The notes beneath the pieces were generated by a model. It was not told the origin of the DNA, ran no database searches, and saw only the letters and a program-made list of their open reading frames with translations. Of a DNA stretch of 64,000 nucleotides, positions 45,101 to 57,420 are shown in pieces; position 1 is the first letter of the stretch, and the number at the start of each line of letters is the position of its first letter. Source of the DNA: Desarmillaria ectypa. Its lineage: Eukaryota > Basidiomycota > Agaricomycetes > Agaricales > Physalacriaceae. Made by a program: the position numbers and the translations under genes. The DNA lies in contig JAUDYN010000006.1 of assembly GCA_030407005.1 (NCBI GenBank), positions 434,001-498,000 on the forward strand, read 5' to 3'.

Positions 45101-47123
45101 CCTGGGGGAGCGTCGAGGGCTCCTCTTTCAATGCTTTTTCGTACATCTCACGACTCTCCGCAGCTACTTTTTTTTTGCCCGGTTAGTCCACTCCAGCAGG
45201 GTTTGAAAAGGCCTTGTGTGTTATTTTGCTGCATCTACGTTTTGTTGGATTGGTTAACTGTGAGAATGTCACGTTACACCTTCACCAGGTGGGACGCGCT
45301 TTCGGAGGGCGCATGGGACCGGTCAAGCGAGATAGATGTCATTTAAACATGATTTAGTTGTCATGTTGCGAGCACGGTAGTTTTTTTACAGGTCGACACG
45401 CGGCAAACACGGGATTACATGGAGGTCACGTCGGGGTAGCGGAGGTATACAATTATTTTGGAGGACTGTTGGTGTAATTTGTTGGCGGGTGAAAGGCCGA
45501 CCAAGCATTCAAGGACGTACCGGATACTACCACCATTTGAGTTCTCCTATCAGCCACTATGAACCTGCTACCCATCAGCCAATTACAATCAAATTGTAAA
45601 GAACGAGGCTTGTATGCGCAGAATATGATGCTGCTGAGCAGCTGCGTCGGCGCGGGTCAATATGTCGAGACGAATGTTGGAAAAAATCGACTGCCATGAA
45701 TATTAGACAGCCATTGGTATGAATGTCTGCTTGTGTCTTCACTGGAGACGTACAAGGACCTCGCAGGCATCTTTACGATGATGCTGGTAAAGGTAGGTGG
45801 GGGAGGCCCGGCTGTTGCCGGTGCCGGGTCGGCACACGTCCAACCTGAGTCAAGCTATTGCACCTCAACAAAAGTGATCCAAGGGTTTGCAATAGAATAT
45901 GGATGCTCTGTTCTTCCTTTCACAGAATCGACTATATTGATGAACAATCAATCTCACGAGATCTCCAGTTCTGGGCCCAATATACACCAGTTTGCAAGCG
46001 TGACTTTTTGTTCACTCCCAGCCAAATGGATTGTCATCTGGTCGTCGAATGGCGCTGAAGCTTGGGTCCCCCATGGAGACCTTGCCATGGTTCGGGCGAA
46101 AGATGAGAGAATGCGATTCGCGAGACTACTACCGATATTCAGGCAAGACGGCCTTTGGATAGCCCATTTCATACACGTAGAACCGAACGAAAGGAAGTCT
46201 GGCGTGATTGCTGGGTTGGGTGCGCGTCTCTGGTACATCACCCCAATTGTTTAGCGGGAGCTTTACTGACCCATATTATCATTCTCTCACATATGGAAGA
46301 GTGCGTTTCGTTCCCAAGGACCAAAAAGTCGGGAACAGTGTTGTAGGCTGAGGATAAACATTTTTTCTATAGCATACCTCTTCGGCGTGGGTGCCATTCT
46401 ACCACTAGTCTGGAGGTTATAATGTCGTCGTCCTACGGCTTATTTCCGAAAGTGATATTCCCACGTTTGGCGAAGCCATTCCTTCTAGTAATAGAAGACT
46501 CGGTCATGATGGAACGGTCCATTCAGAATACAGTCTAGAATGACTATCGACACTGTACCACGATCCTATTTTTCATTTCTTCGAGCTCCGCAAGCCTCCT
46601 CCCAAACAGGAAGCGTCTAATATGCTTCGAGCTCTCTACATAATATTTACGTAGAATCTCACTCCACTATTCAAACGTAAGAGGCTTCGCTACTAAGTTT
46701 TTGAGCATGTGCTACTGAGCTCGCCGCTTGGAATAGAGTTCCCATCCAGATCACCCCTTGCGGGCATCTAACACCATTCCCCATACTTTTATGAAACATT
46801 AGCCCGCATCACGAAGCTGATCGCAATAATTCCTTTTCGCATGGGATGCAACGCGAAACAATCTTTCTCGTCTCAGACGCCTCAGACAATCATGCCGTCA
46901 ACCTGCGGCTGCATTCCATTCCTGAATCAACAGCTGTAGCTAATAGAAGGAAGGTGGAGATGTATGGTACTTTCAAATGAAGATTAGCTACGAAGATGGG
47001 GGGATATACGTGAATAACATAGTCCATTGAATGATATTGATGTACAGAATGAGTGGATGATAACAATACAAGTCTTGAAAGCGAAAATGAAGATAATTGT
47101 CCCGATGCATGAATACGAATGAT
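42136..47123. other. Five-kilobase region without a supportable gene
   Basis: Open frames are short. Two possible traces: minus-strand hydrophobic segments at 44037-45000 (for example ICFFTVLVIEIVSLAVILGSATML near 44100-44190, and SQNSYYMFVFLSMIHL near 44900-44950), which look like fragments of a membrane protein but in changing frames with stops; and a 173-codon plus-strand frame at 45733-46254 without recognisable domain. No transposon signature was seen. Confidence 0.45.
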
Positions 47124-47745
47124 TTAGATGTCGTTGCGCTTGACTATGGTCATCAGGCCCGGTACACTCTTCGCGCAGTCGAGTGAGACTGGTCGATGAG
47201 GATCTGGATGTGATGAACGTGCAGCAGAGGCAGAATAGTGTATCTAAGGACAAGACTTAATCTAACTGCGACAGTTGAAACTTGCCAAGACATACCTGAA
47301 CTTTGAACGTTCCATTTGGCCGATTCTTCGGTTCGCGTATCGTGCATGTCCACCTGGGATTCCATTGAGCCACAGAAATCAAGTCATGTATACGGGGGGG
47401 AACGCACCTCTCGTCGACAAGCACGTTGCCGCCTATATGTTCTGCAGTCTCGAACAGAATGCCCCGCGACGCGCGCAGGAGTAGTTTGACATTGACAGCG
47501 CCGAGGCAGATGAACGTGTCCGTCACCTCCAGAGGCTCCCGTTTCTGGCACTCCATCCCTTCCTCTACACCAGGATGCGATTGTGGCGCATTCCCAGAAG
47601 ATGACTCTATACAATGCGCCGGGGCGTTCCGCCGCATTTTCACAAAGAGGTTGGCGATCTTTGCGACAGATGTCGGTCGAGGTGTTGATGGTGGGGTAGG
47701 GGAAGGTGGCTCGGTATTGCTTGTACGTAGAGAAAGGCTGACCAT
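47124..47745 (-). CDS. Conserved basidiomycete hypothetical protein (3 exons, 171 aa)
   Basis: Exons 47408-47745, 47296-47353 and 47124-47243, with GT-AG introns of 54 and 52 nt; total 516 nt closes in frame. The N-terminal third is Pro/Ser/Thr-rich (TEPPSPTPPSTPRPTS). The C-terminal half (VDERWTCTIREPKNRPNGTFKVQIHYSASAARSS... ending GLMTIVKRND) resembles a small protein I associate with mushroom-forming fungi; its function is unknown. The Met at 47745 was chosen because a TATA box lies about 55 bp upstream, which makes the more upstream in-frame Met at 47811 unlikely. Confidence 0.75.
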
Positions 47746-47795
47746 TGTAGAAAAAAAAGGAGGGATGAAAAGTAAGGTTAAAAGAAAAAGAAAAG

Positions 47796-47806
47796 GGTAT
47801 ATATAA
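47796..47806 (-). promoter_or_regulatory. TATA box of the hypothetical gene at 47124-47745
   Basis: TTATATATACC on the minus strand, about 55 bp before the chosen ATG. Confidence 0.55.
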
Positions 47807-47811
47807 GACAC

Positions 47812-50234
47812 GCGAAAATGATGCCAACGTGTACCGCACGACTTGTTCAGGGTCGTGATTACTCTTTGTCTCGGAACCCTTTTCCACCGCGGTAAACATA
47901 GTGACTTAGATCGAGGTTACTATTTTTGTGCTATCAGACACCCACGCTAGAACGGAAAGGGGGATATGTCACGGATGGGAACAGTGACCGACCAAAAGCA
48001 AAGATTCCGAGAAGCATCCAAGGTTTAATCTCAGCAATCTTCAAGGCGAGCTTTCTGAATACCTCACAATCAGCACTGCAGCCGAGGGAAACGGTGTGGC
48101 CTGTCCGCTACTATGGCTTTGACTTCCCACGATAACTCTGGACCTTCAGGTATTCAATGACGATAGACCTGCGCAGTAACCAGTGATGCTATCATGCACG
48201 TTCGCCTCCCTCCAAAATTTGAACTGAGAACCAGGTTCGTGGAGCCACGTATGTAGGTGACACCGCAGCCTTTCCTATCCGAGTCTCATGGACTACGGCA
48301 CATTACTAACCTGCAAAGTTCGTCCGTCAACAATGGAAATGAGCGCAGAAGACGGAGGTCGCATGACAAATTGATTCGGCCTAATATTGTCGGCGATGAG
48401 GGGTCGGTTTTCGGCTCGCACTATCCATGGAATTTGGCCGCTAATGTGTATAACCGGAGAGGTCTCGACAGATGAGAACCCCGTACTTGCACCCATTTAC
48501 TCGGTCGGATCGATGGAGGCTACTGCCCTGAAGGTCGATAACCGAGCCAAAAGGCAAGTTATCATCTCACGAAGCAGAAGAGCGCCTATCATGGTTCTAC
48601 AAGCGCAGTAAATGAACGTGGAGATTGCATGATGTACTCCGCATTCACGATAGATCATGTTGATCCGCCATGCATGGACACAAGATCTTGACGTTGCTTA
48701 TAGGTCCCAAGTACTACGTAGATGTAGACCAAGATTGACACTGGGTGCGTCGATAAAATAAATAGCCAACCTGGAGAAGTTTTCACAAAACACATGAAGG
48801 ACTTATCACCATCGGGTAAGCAACTCTACCGTACCCCTCGTTGAGAACCTCGTCGTTCCTAGAGAAATCGAAAGACGTACCATATGCGTTCAATAGCCGC
48901 TGCCCCCAAGTTCGCCTTAGCCGACGCCACAGGATTCATGGGTAGGCCTAGCGGTTGCTTCGAAAATGGAAGTCCACGATCGGGGAACTAGGCAACAGAG
49001 TCGGCCCAAGTGGAGCAGGAGGAAGTGCGGGTCAGAGGAGTTGGTCCAATATACTGTTCTACAGCAGGGATACGGTCTCGAATCGAGGATATCGGATGTC
49101 CTCATGCGCATATCGCAACCTTGTCTACATTCGAGGCTCTGTCGTCGCAGATAGAATGTCGCAAATGACCATATCCTTCCTCAGGTGTCCGGCATGGAGC
49201 ACAAAAGGCTTCTGCAGTTGGAGACAAGGAATGATGAAAAATCCAAGCGATATAAGGGGCGTGATGGCAATACGTTTAACTGGTGGGTGTTCCAGTAAAT
49301 GAACATTACTGCAATGAGGTTGCATGGCGTGTTTAACCGTACGGAAGTTGACGGCCAGACAGAGATACAACAAATTAAGATCTTTCTCAAGACGAGTATA
49401 TGCTACTTTAGCGTGAGATGCAAGAGCGGAAATTGCGGCTATCGCAATGATCTGTTCCACTTGGCTTCTACGATCCGCGTAGACTGGCTTGGATGATCTC
49501 CGAAACTGTAAGAGCGGATCACATGTATGCACCCTAGGCAAGGTGGCACACTCTTCTGCATGACCTTTGCGTGTTGAGATGCTGAAGGTCCTGGGTAATC
49601 CATTCCGTCTAGGTAGAAGCGCAACACTGAAAGAGTCGCAGGCGACTATCGTTCATCTTAATTCCTTCTTCCTACACAAGATATGCTGGTGCGTGCTTCA
49701 ATAGTAGAAATGCACTGAAAACAAGCAGATATAAGATGAATTGCTCCCAATACGACACCAGTCTTCAGCTGATGGCTAACTCACCTGTATCCAGTTTCCT
49801 CCGGGGCCTCAATACCAAACGCTGCTAATACCAATAGGACGAAATAAAATGATTTGACACTTGAGGGTAAAACAACCATGCCAGTTGCGAAAATTTGACG
49901 AGGGAAGTGGTACTAAACAACGTGCAAGAGCGCGTCTAGCACGTGACCCACAGCATGCCTCGGAAGAATTATTTATCTCAAAATTTGTAATCAATAATTA
50001 ATTTCACCCTTCTCCGTGGTCGGGGACGTCTGGCAACATACCACCTCCACGGCTCCTCATTTTCTTCTCGCCACTCTGCTCATGCTTTCTCTCTCTTGAC
50101 GTATCGCACAAAAGACATCCTGAAACGACGTTGGACATAAAGACAACATCTGTACGTCAGAATCGACTTTTTGGCATTTTCATTTTCATACCCTTCTCCT
50201 TGTTCTAACGAAATACCCAGCTCTCTTGTGTAAA
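47812..50234. other. Intergenic, nothing recognised
   Basis: Contains small frames only (longest 138 codons, minus strand, 49125-49541) with no family match by eye. Directly before the channel gene the plus strand is pyrimidine-rich (about 50040-50100), a common feature of fungal promoters and 5' leaders. Confidence 0.5.
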
Positions 50235-51611
50235 ATGTCAAATATCGAGCTAAACCGACTACGGTCAAGTCCCCACCCAGACTCTCGTTTCCTGACCGAA
50301 GAGCCTCAGGACATACATGATATATTCATCCACTCCAACGCGTCTATATACCAAACGGCGGACAGCATACATCCACTATGGAAGCGTGACCTGCACGCCC
50401 TGCTCGAGCAACCGACGTCGTCAGCGGGCGCTTTCCTCATACATGTCCTCATGACATTCTTGATCGTCATGTCCGCCATCGTAACAGTGATGGAAACCGT
50501 CCCAGCGTTTCACTCGATATCAACGCGGGTCTGGTTTGGCTTTGAGACAAGTTTGGTAGCATTGTTTACGGTGGAATATGTTGCGCGGTGTATAGCATGG
50601 AGTGGCTCATGGTCGAGTTTGCTGAGGTGGATGGCATGTGAGTGAATCGTATTCTTGCTTCGTCGTAGTTTCGCTCATGAGTTGCAGCTTTCTATGGGAT
50701 AATAGATTTGTTGTCGGTATTGCCTTATTATATAGAGATTATCCTGCGGCAAGACACAGTGAGAGTTTCTCTTTGAGCACTTTTGCAGGCGACTCACAAT
50801 ACTACTAGAGTGTCTTCTTTAGATTCTCCATTCTTCGGATGTTCAGATTACTCCGAGTTTTCAGACCCTTCAAATACAACCATACTATCCTTCTGTACGT
50901 CATTTCAAACCCCCAAAGACTAAAAACTGATTTTCATATAGAACCATCGAAGTAATGTTCCTCTCGGTCCGGAGATCCCAGCATGCACTGTTGGCAATTG
51001 GGTTCTTTGTAATCATGTTAATGACCATCTTTAGCACTCTTCTGTGAGATCTACAGCATTCTTTTGCTACTGCTGTATTAATATTATCAAGGTACTTCAT
51101 CGAACGTGGCACCTGGGACACCACACTAGAGACGTTTGTCAACTCTGACGGCGATCCCACGCAATTCGCGTCTATACCTGCCGCAGCCTGGTTCGTCATC
51201 GTCACAATATCCACTGTCGGATACGGTGAGATCACTCCTCGCTCTTTCCTCGGACGCCTTGTCACACTGCCTTTACTCGTCTTTGGCTTGCTCCTCATCG
51301 CTCTTCCTAGTTTTGTTCTGGGACGAGAATTCAGTATCGTCTGGGAAAAGATGACTGAGAACCAGCGCCAGCCAATTGACGAGCTAGATATCGTTGACTC
51401 CCCCACGCTGACGAGGCCGCTGTTTAGTGCAGGCAGTACGTTGAGCGCGAGTGACCGGTCGAAGAAAAAGGATCTGTCAAACAGGAAGCTCGCCCAAAAT
51501 CAGACGGAGTTGAGCAGGCAGATCGAGCAGCTGAGTGCGACCGTGGAGGCGCAGGGTGCGATGATCCAGCGGTTATTGCAGGTGATGGACAAGGGCAAGC
51601 AAAGGGAGTAG
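50235..51611 (+). CDS. Voltage-gated potassium channel (Kv-type, 5 exons, 393 aa)
   Basis: Exons 50235-50637, 50688-50758, 50809-50894, 50942-51043 and 51092-51611 total 1182 nt and close in frame. Six membrane segments: S1 FLIHVLMTFLIVMSAIV, S2 FETSLVALFTVEYVARCI, S3 GIIDLLSVLPYYIEII, S4 with regularly spaced Arg (ILRMFRLLRVFRPF), S5 LLAIGFFVIMLMTIFSTLL and S6 LPLLVFGLLLIALPSFVLG. The pore loop carries the K+ selectivity filter TVGYGE (residues about 261-266, exon 5). The C-terminal tail (about 55 residues) has a Gln/Leu heptad-like stretch that may form a coiled coil for tetramer assembly. It would act in the plasma or vacuolar membrane. There is no T1 domain at the N-terminus. Confidence 0.93.
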
Positions 51612-52491
51612 TGACGAGGATTATAATGCTCTTGTGGTACCTGGATTCGTTATTTCATCTTTATCTGAGACGGAGTAACTTTAGATGAGCTGGTCGAGCG
51701 TCTTGCTTGCTAACAAGTGAATTTAGGGAAGTAATTGATTCTTAAACAACCTTTGCATCATCAGCTTCATGGGAATGGCGCTTCGTAATGGAAGTGAGAA
51801 ATAGATCAATCATTAAGCAACTCCACTTTATTGCTGATCATCTTTTCATAATAGGAATGTATATCAGACACATACGCCGTCGTATACTCGGAAGTTCCCA
51901 CTCGGTCGAACGATGCATCGGTGATCGGTTGAAAGCCATCGTTGGTCTTTAATACTCTATGCATGACCTTCATATTAATATAGAGAAGAGTTGGACATAT
52001 GAGTTTCTCCTAAAGTTCCGGGGTGCCCATTGTCATCACTCGTAGTAACAAGACCATATCTCCAAGGATCGAGTAGATTGGTGTCTCAACGGGTGCGATT
52101 CCTGTGCATCAGCAATCAAAAGGGCTGACCTACATAGTCAGTTGTAAATGATATATGCTCCACCAAAAAAAAAAAAGAGAGCAAATTTGTGTTGGTGTAA
52201 CCGACATCTAACAGCGGCTGGGAAAAGTTTGGGTGGACGCCCCGAGATGTTGGCGTGTTAACTACGTTGCTTCCACGAGAATGCTCAAGTAAGTAACTTC
52301 TTGGTCTGCAGGCATTTCCCCGTTTCCCGTAATAGAAGACGGACGATAAGCGCCGTGATCTCTGCCAATATCCTGGCGCTTACCGTGGACCATACATAAA
52401 ACATTGACGTGGGAATGGGCATCGTTCCTCCGCCCACCACCGTCCGCGTTTGAAATTTTAACACCGAGTCTCCCTACCACGATCAACCATA
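51612..52491. other. Intergenic between channel and membrane-protein gene
   Basis: No frame of note. Contains an A-run of about twelve near 52170. A short motif TGGACGCCCCGAG near 52232 has no obvious role. Confidence 0.5.
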
Positions 52492-53195
52492 ATGTCCACC
52501 TCTGATCATCATGGTTCCAGGGCCCAAGGCCCTATCCTCGATGCCACCTCCCACATCTATCCTGACTACGGAGCTATAGAAGCTGCTTTAGGTGAGCGCC
52601 GTTGTCAAAATCTCATATCATCGAAACTTACAATCGGATTGCAGATCACGCCCAGGCGGCTGATAACAGAGCACCCTACTACGCAGGCCAGGGCCTCGGG
52701 TTCCTTGGCAGGACTATCGTATTCTTGACCATCCTCCCATTCACTTTCATCTGTATCACTATACTTGCCGGAATCTTCAGCGCTTTTAGTGGTGCCTGGA
52801 TCGTCATTGGCCACTGGCTATGGCTTCACCTCAGCCCCGCCACAAGCCCTTATTCCGAAGCCAGCTTGTGGTCGACCTTCCTGGTTGGATTTTGGGGATC
52901 CATGGCTACATTTCTTCCGCTTTGTGTGCTGAACATTCCGTTGCACGCCTGTTTTACGTGTGCTTCGGGTGGAGTGGGGATGGTTTTGGTTCTCAATGCT
53001 GTATTGGGTATTTTTAAAGTCGGATTGGATTGCGTGGCTGGGGTGCCTCTAGTCGGGCACTATTATGGTATAGAAACACTCGGACTTGATTATGTCGTAC
53101 GTGCCGCGTATACTGGGTGGACAATCGCCTCCTTGTTGATAGGGATGGTACCCTGCGTGGGTCCAGACTGGTTCGAACGGTGGATAGAAAGTTAG
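52492..53195 (+). CDS. Small polytopic membrane protein (2 exons, 216 aa)
   Basis: Exon 1 52492-52591, intron 52592-52644 (GTGAGC...GCAG), exon 2 52645-53195; 651 nt close in frame. After a polar N-terminus (SHIYPDYGAIEAALDHAQ) come about four hydrophobic segments: TIVFLTILPFTFICITILAG, SLWSTFLVGFWGSMATFLPL, GVGMVLVLNAVLGIFK and TIASLLIGMVPCVG. No family was recognised. A decayed paralogue lies 430 bp downstream in the opposite orientation. Confidence 0.8.
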
Positions 53196-53621
53196 ATGTT
53201 TCCTAATGTACACTTCCTGTGTGTTGAATTATGTTGGAACCTCAGCATTTTGTAGCTATAGCGCCTATTTAGAGCATGGAAGTCCTTGACGACGCCTCGA
53301 CAGGAAAGACTTTGAATTGCCATTGGATCAAATTTATATCTGTTTGCTGTCAGCATTTTGGAAGGGGAGCCAGGGACAGTATCATGCATTAGGTATTATA
53401 CATTGCGAAGCTAATAAGGTTTATCGCAAAATATACTGGCAAGGGGAATTAAAGAATTAGGCAGGAGCCATGGAGCATACAAGGATTATGCACATTGCTG
53501 CAGGGTGCATTACGCATACAAGGATCTGCGGCTCGGTCAGGAAATCCATCATTACTGGTCTCCGATACTCTGTATCCTCCGTTAATGTGAAATAATAAAG
53601 TAGACAGAATGAGTTGAACTC

Positions 53622-54282
53622 CTAAAAGTCGATGAAGGGCAGTCTTGCGAGAAGGAGCATTACCGTAATACCCACTGCCCCAAGGATGAGGGCTGCTACT
53701 CCAGTATACACAACACGGATGGCATCTCCAAGTTTGGGCGTCACTACGCCATACTGTCCGACGAGAGCCACTCCAACTACGCATTCTAACGCAACTTTTG
53801 CAGTGAAGAGGACGAGGTTGAGGAATGCTCAAATCAGACTCCCTGGACTCCAAGGAAGATCTCCGAAGGCGCGCAGTGGGGTGTATACTAGCCAGAAAGG
53901 TATGGCTGTGACGGCGGCTCCCTAAAATCCAAACTAGAATGTTGACAGCAAAGTGGCTTCGGAATAGGGGCTTAGGGCGAAGGTGAAGCAGGATCCAATG
54001 GCCAATGTCGTTCCAGATACCACTAAATACGCTTGAGAAATCGATAGATAGATCCATGAAAAAGAGGCCGATAGCGAGGTAGATCATGGCTCCGGCAATC
54101 TGACCAATTATCTTGAGTCCTGTGTAGAAGGTCACTACATTAGTGATATTCTGGGAGTGCTTTGCGAGCTGGGTGTGGGTTTTGGTGAGACCAGATTGGG
54201 GTCTGGGGCGCTCTGTGAGGGCAGCTTCGGTGGTACCGTAGTCGCGGTGGACCTGGGCAAAGATGGGCATCAACGTCAGCAT
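53622..54282 (-). pseudogene. Decayed paralogue of the small membrane protein
   Basis: From MLTLMPIFAQVHRDYG (54282) it aligns with 52492-53195: RDYGTTEAAL with PDYGAIEAAL, and SSVFSGIWNDIGHWILLHLRP with FSAFSGAWIVIGHWLWLHLSP. Near 53928 one extra base shifts the frame, which then continues as GAAVTAIPFWLVYTPLR. A TGA (about 53831) interrupts SLI-stop-AFLN, and the copy ends at TAG 53622-53624 (RLPFIDF). The intron donor present in the partner reads ACAGAGC in place of GGTGAGC, so that intron cannot be spliced here. Inverted duplication followed by decay is the simplest reading. Confidence 0.75.
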
Positions 54283-55538
54283 GAGGGTAATGGTCTTCAG
54301 AGGACATTATAATTGTTCGTTAACGTTCGTATACCGGAACTATGTGATGCTATGAAGGTGAGCGGAGTAAAGAGCGTTATCTCCCCATGTCTGGGTTTTA
54401 TGTGTGACAGTTTGATCACGGTATCGAAGTGAAGTACCGTTTTCTCTGAAGCGCGTATTATACTCCAGATCAGTGCGAACTTTAAGGTACAAGATACGAG
54501 TAGCCTCTTGAACACTCTTGGGCAGTGCTCATAGAAATAATAGAGAATCAACGCGCTGAACGCGTCGCCTTCGTTAGGCACGGTAGAATCCTCTGATCTA
54601 GGAATTCAGTAGAGGTGAAATTCTACTGATGTAGGAGGCAAATATTTCTCGCCACCTCTGATTCCAAACCACAGCCAGTAAAGCACATGAAACGACGCCG
54701 CGCGTGGTATTGATAAGAGTTACCAGGCATGCTCGAGATCTATTGAATACAAAGTATTAGAATATACAAGAAGTTGATAGTAGGTTTTCACTTTTTGTTG
54801 TGTCCAGGAAAAATTGTTTCTTCAAAGAGGAACAAAATGCATTGTGCATAATGTTGTTAAGAAGTTATCTTACCCACGCCGGTCAAACGTCGTTGCCTTA
54901 CTAGAAGCCAAAGTTCACGAGGGAGCGAAGATTTATTGATTGCGCTAAGCTAGACACGATATCTTACTTCAGTTCGCAGCATACCACTTTTTCTACCACA
55001 TCCAAAAAATGGGTAGAGCTATGTACAGAATTTTATTGAGTATCGCGTCTGAAAGAGGAAAGACTGACTCACCAGCGGTAGCGGGAGTTGTGGGACTCGG
55101 ACCGAACTTCGGCAGAGACGCGTGCCTAATACCAATCACCATCCAGAGCAACGGGACGGCCATGACAAAGCATTGCCATCAGTGCGAAGAATTAAAGAGC
55201 TCGAGCAAGCGAGCGGGGTACTAAGGTGAGTCCTGGTCCATCGAGAAGAAAGTAGAAGTAGGAGAAAGAAAGAATACGTTTATTTGTTCATTTATTTATA
55301 TGATAAAATTTAATCGGCCGTCAATGTTTGTGTTTATTTGAACTTCGCTCCTCTGACTTTTACGCCTTCCTTGGCATCCCCATCCCGATTTATCTGCTGT
55401 ACCAGTACACACTGTTCTGTACTACTTCAGTCCTCTTTTTTTTACTTAGATTCTATTCACTTTAATCCTTCATGTGAGTGCGCTTTTCTCCAGAAATTTT
55501 TGCCATTTTTCAGCCCCAAATGTTGGAGAAATGCTGAC
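54283..55538. other. Intergenic region before the G3BP-like gene
   Basis: No gene was recognised. The last 200 bp before 55539 are pyrimidine-rich (TTTTTTTTA, TCTTTT runs near 55430-55450), consistent with a basidiomycete core promoter and leader. An 11-bp inverted sequence (GTAGAATTTCACC-like) occurs near 54610-54640. Confidence 0.5.
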
Positions 55539-57038
55539 ATGTCCGTCTACAGCATGACCGCGCCTTCAAATTCGTCTGCTCACCGCAATGTCGTTCCTTC
55601 TGAGGTTGGATGGCAGTTCGTTCCGCAGTACTACACCTTCGTCAACAAGCAGCCCGATCGTTTGCACTGTTTTTATACCAAAAAATCTACTTTTATTCAC
55701 GGGACTGAGGGGGAGGACGGGAAGCCTTGTCATGGTCAACAGGTGCGTACCGTTTACTGCTTGCTTTTTTTGTGTTTTTAGACTCACATTTTTCTCAGGA
55801 AATTCACGCGAAAATAACCAGCATCGGATTCCAGGACTGTAAAGTCTTTATCCACTCCGTCGACGCTCAATCTTCCGCCGACGGAGGCATCATTATACAG
55901 GTTATTGGTGAAATGTCCAACCATAATGACCCGTGGCGGAAATTCGTCCAGACTTTCTTCCTTGCCGAGCAGCCAAATGGGTACTTTGTTCTCAACGACA
56001 TCTTCCGTTTCCTTAAGGAAGAGACCGTTGAGAGTGATGAGGCGGAGGAGCCAGTTGAGACCGTTGCGCCTATGGAACCACAACCTGAGCCAGTACCTGC
56101 TCCCGTCGAGGTTCCGCGGGAGCGCACCCCGACTCCTCCTCCGCCCCCACCGGTCGAACCCGTCCCGGTAACGCCGCCACCTGTAGAAGAACCCCCGACT
56201 ACAGTAGCTGACGTTCCAGAGCCACCAGCGCGGATTCCGACACCTGAGCCGCCCAAGCCGCCCACCCCTGCCCCCGTGGCAGCGCCCCTGGCTCAGACGA
56301 ACGGCATCCACCCCCCTGAACCGGCAGCTCCCGCTCCCGCGCCTCCTCCCGTCGTGGAGAAGGCTCCGACGCCCAAGGCCCCCACGCCCAAGACGTGGGC
56401 CAACCTAGCTGCGGCCAACTCCAAGAAATGGGGCGCAGCTGTAGCCCAAGAGTCGAGGGGAACTACAGAGGTCGTACCATCCTCGACGCCAGGAAGTGGC
56501 ACGCAGACTCCTTCTGCTCCTACCCCAGCAACCAATGGACCTGTTCGCGCCCCTCACCCGGCATTTGTCGCGGCGCAATCAGTAACTACTTCTCATTGTT
56601 TCGTCAAGGTAGGATTTTTCTTAGGAAGATTTCTAGCTGTTTCTCATATCTTTCTAGGGTGTCACGGAGCCAGTATCACAGTCCGCACTTACCGCGCAGC
56701 TTTCGCATTTCGGACCCATCAAAGAAATCGACATTGTACGTACCAAGGCTTGCGCGTTCGTCGAATTCACTACTGTGGAGGCTGCTAGGCGGGCTATTAT
56801 CGGTTCGTTGCCTGTTGCTCAGGGTGGTGGAGGTGGTGTTTGGGTTGAGGCTAACGGTGAGGTTCCCGGTGTGCGAATCACTGTAGAGACGAAGAAGGAG
56901 CGGGGCGACAGGCCAGTCAGTCGTCCAAGAGGCGGAACGCCGCCCCAGGGCGAGGCACGGGGTGGTGGAAGTGGCGGTGGCGGATTCCGGGGTGCTCGTG
57001 GTGCTCGTGGAAGGGGTGCAGCTGCAGGAGGAAAGTAG
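55539..57038 (+). CDS. G3BP/Bre5-like protein with NTF2 and RRM domains (3 exons, 464 aa)
   Basis: Exons 55539-55742, 55799-56608 and 56658-57038 total 1395 nt and close in frame. The N-terminal NTF2-like domain (residues about 15-135) has VGWQFVPQYYTFVNKQPDRL and VIGEMSNHNDPWRKFVQTFF. A long Pro/Ala/Glu-rich linker follows (about 150-290), then KTWANLAAANSKKWG, the conserved block of Bre5/Nxt3 proteins. The RRM (about 340-410) has RNP1-like ACAFVEF. The C-terminus is an RGG-like Gly/Arg-rich tail (RGARGARGRG). The family binds RNA, joins stress granules and, as yeast Bre5, is the cofactor of the Ubp3 deubiquitinase. The Met at 55539 places NTF2 close to the N-terminus as usual. Confidence 0.92.
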
Positions 57039-57420
57039 TCGCGGTGGATCTGCCTGCTCTCCCGGACGAAAAAATAAAAAGGAATAAAAAGTACTGATCT
57101 TCCCCAATCGTCTTTGTTGCGCGCGTCTTCTTATTTACTATCGGTCCTTTTTACGGTCGTTGTTGTTTTGCACTTATTTTCTCGCTTTTGTTGTCCTTGC
57201 ATTCTTCCGTACACTCTCGCCCACCCGCACACTCACACTCATCATGCCCTCGCTACGCCCATTCATGTAAGTAGGTTTTCGTTATGCATACATACTGGGA
57301 ATCCTGATAATGCTCTCGATGACCATATATATTCGTAGCACTTTCTCTTACAAAAACAAACAAACAAATTTTATGAAGTACAATTCGAGTTTCAATTCTC
57401 CTACTTTGTAATTGCCGCGT

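Noticed and set aside
45733..46254. 173-codon plus-strand ORF as a gene
   Set aside because: No recognisable motif, no splice context, mixed composition; not strong enough to annotate.
54600..54640. AGAGGTGAAATTCT string resembling the universal 18S rRNA block
   Set aside because: Only about 14 bases match; the neighbouring sequence does not follow rRNA on either side, and no other rRNA segment is present.
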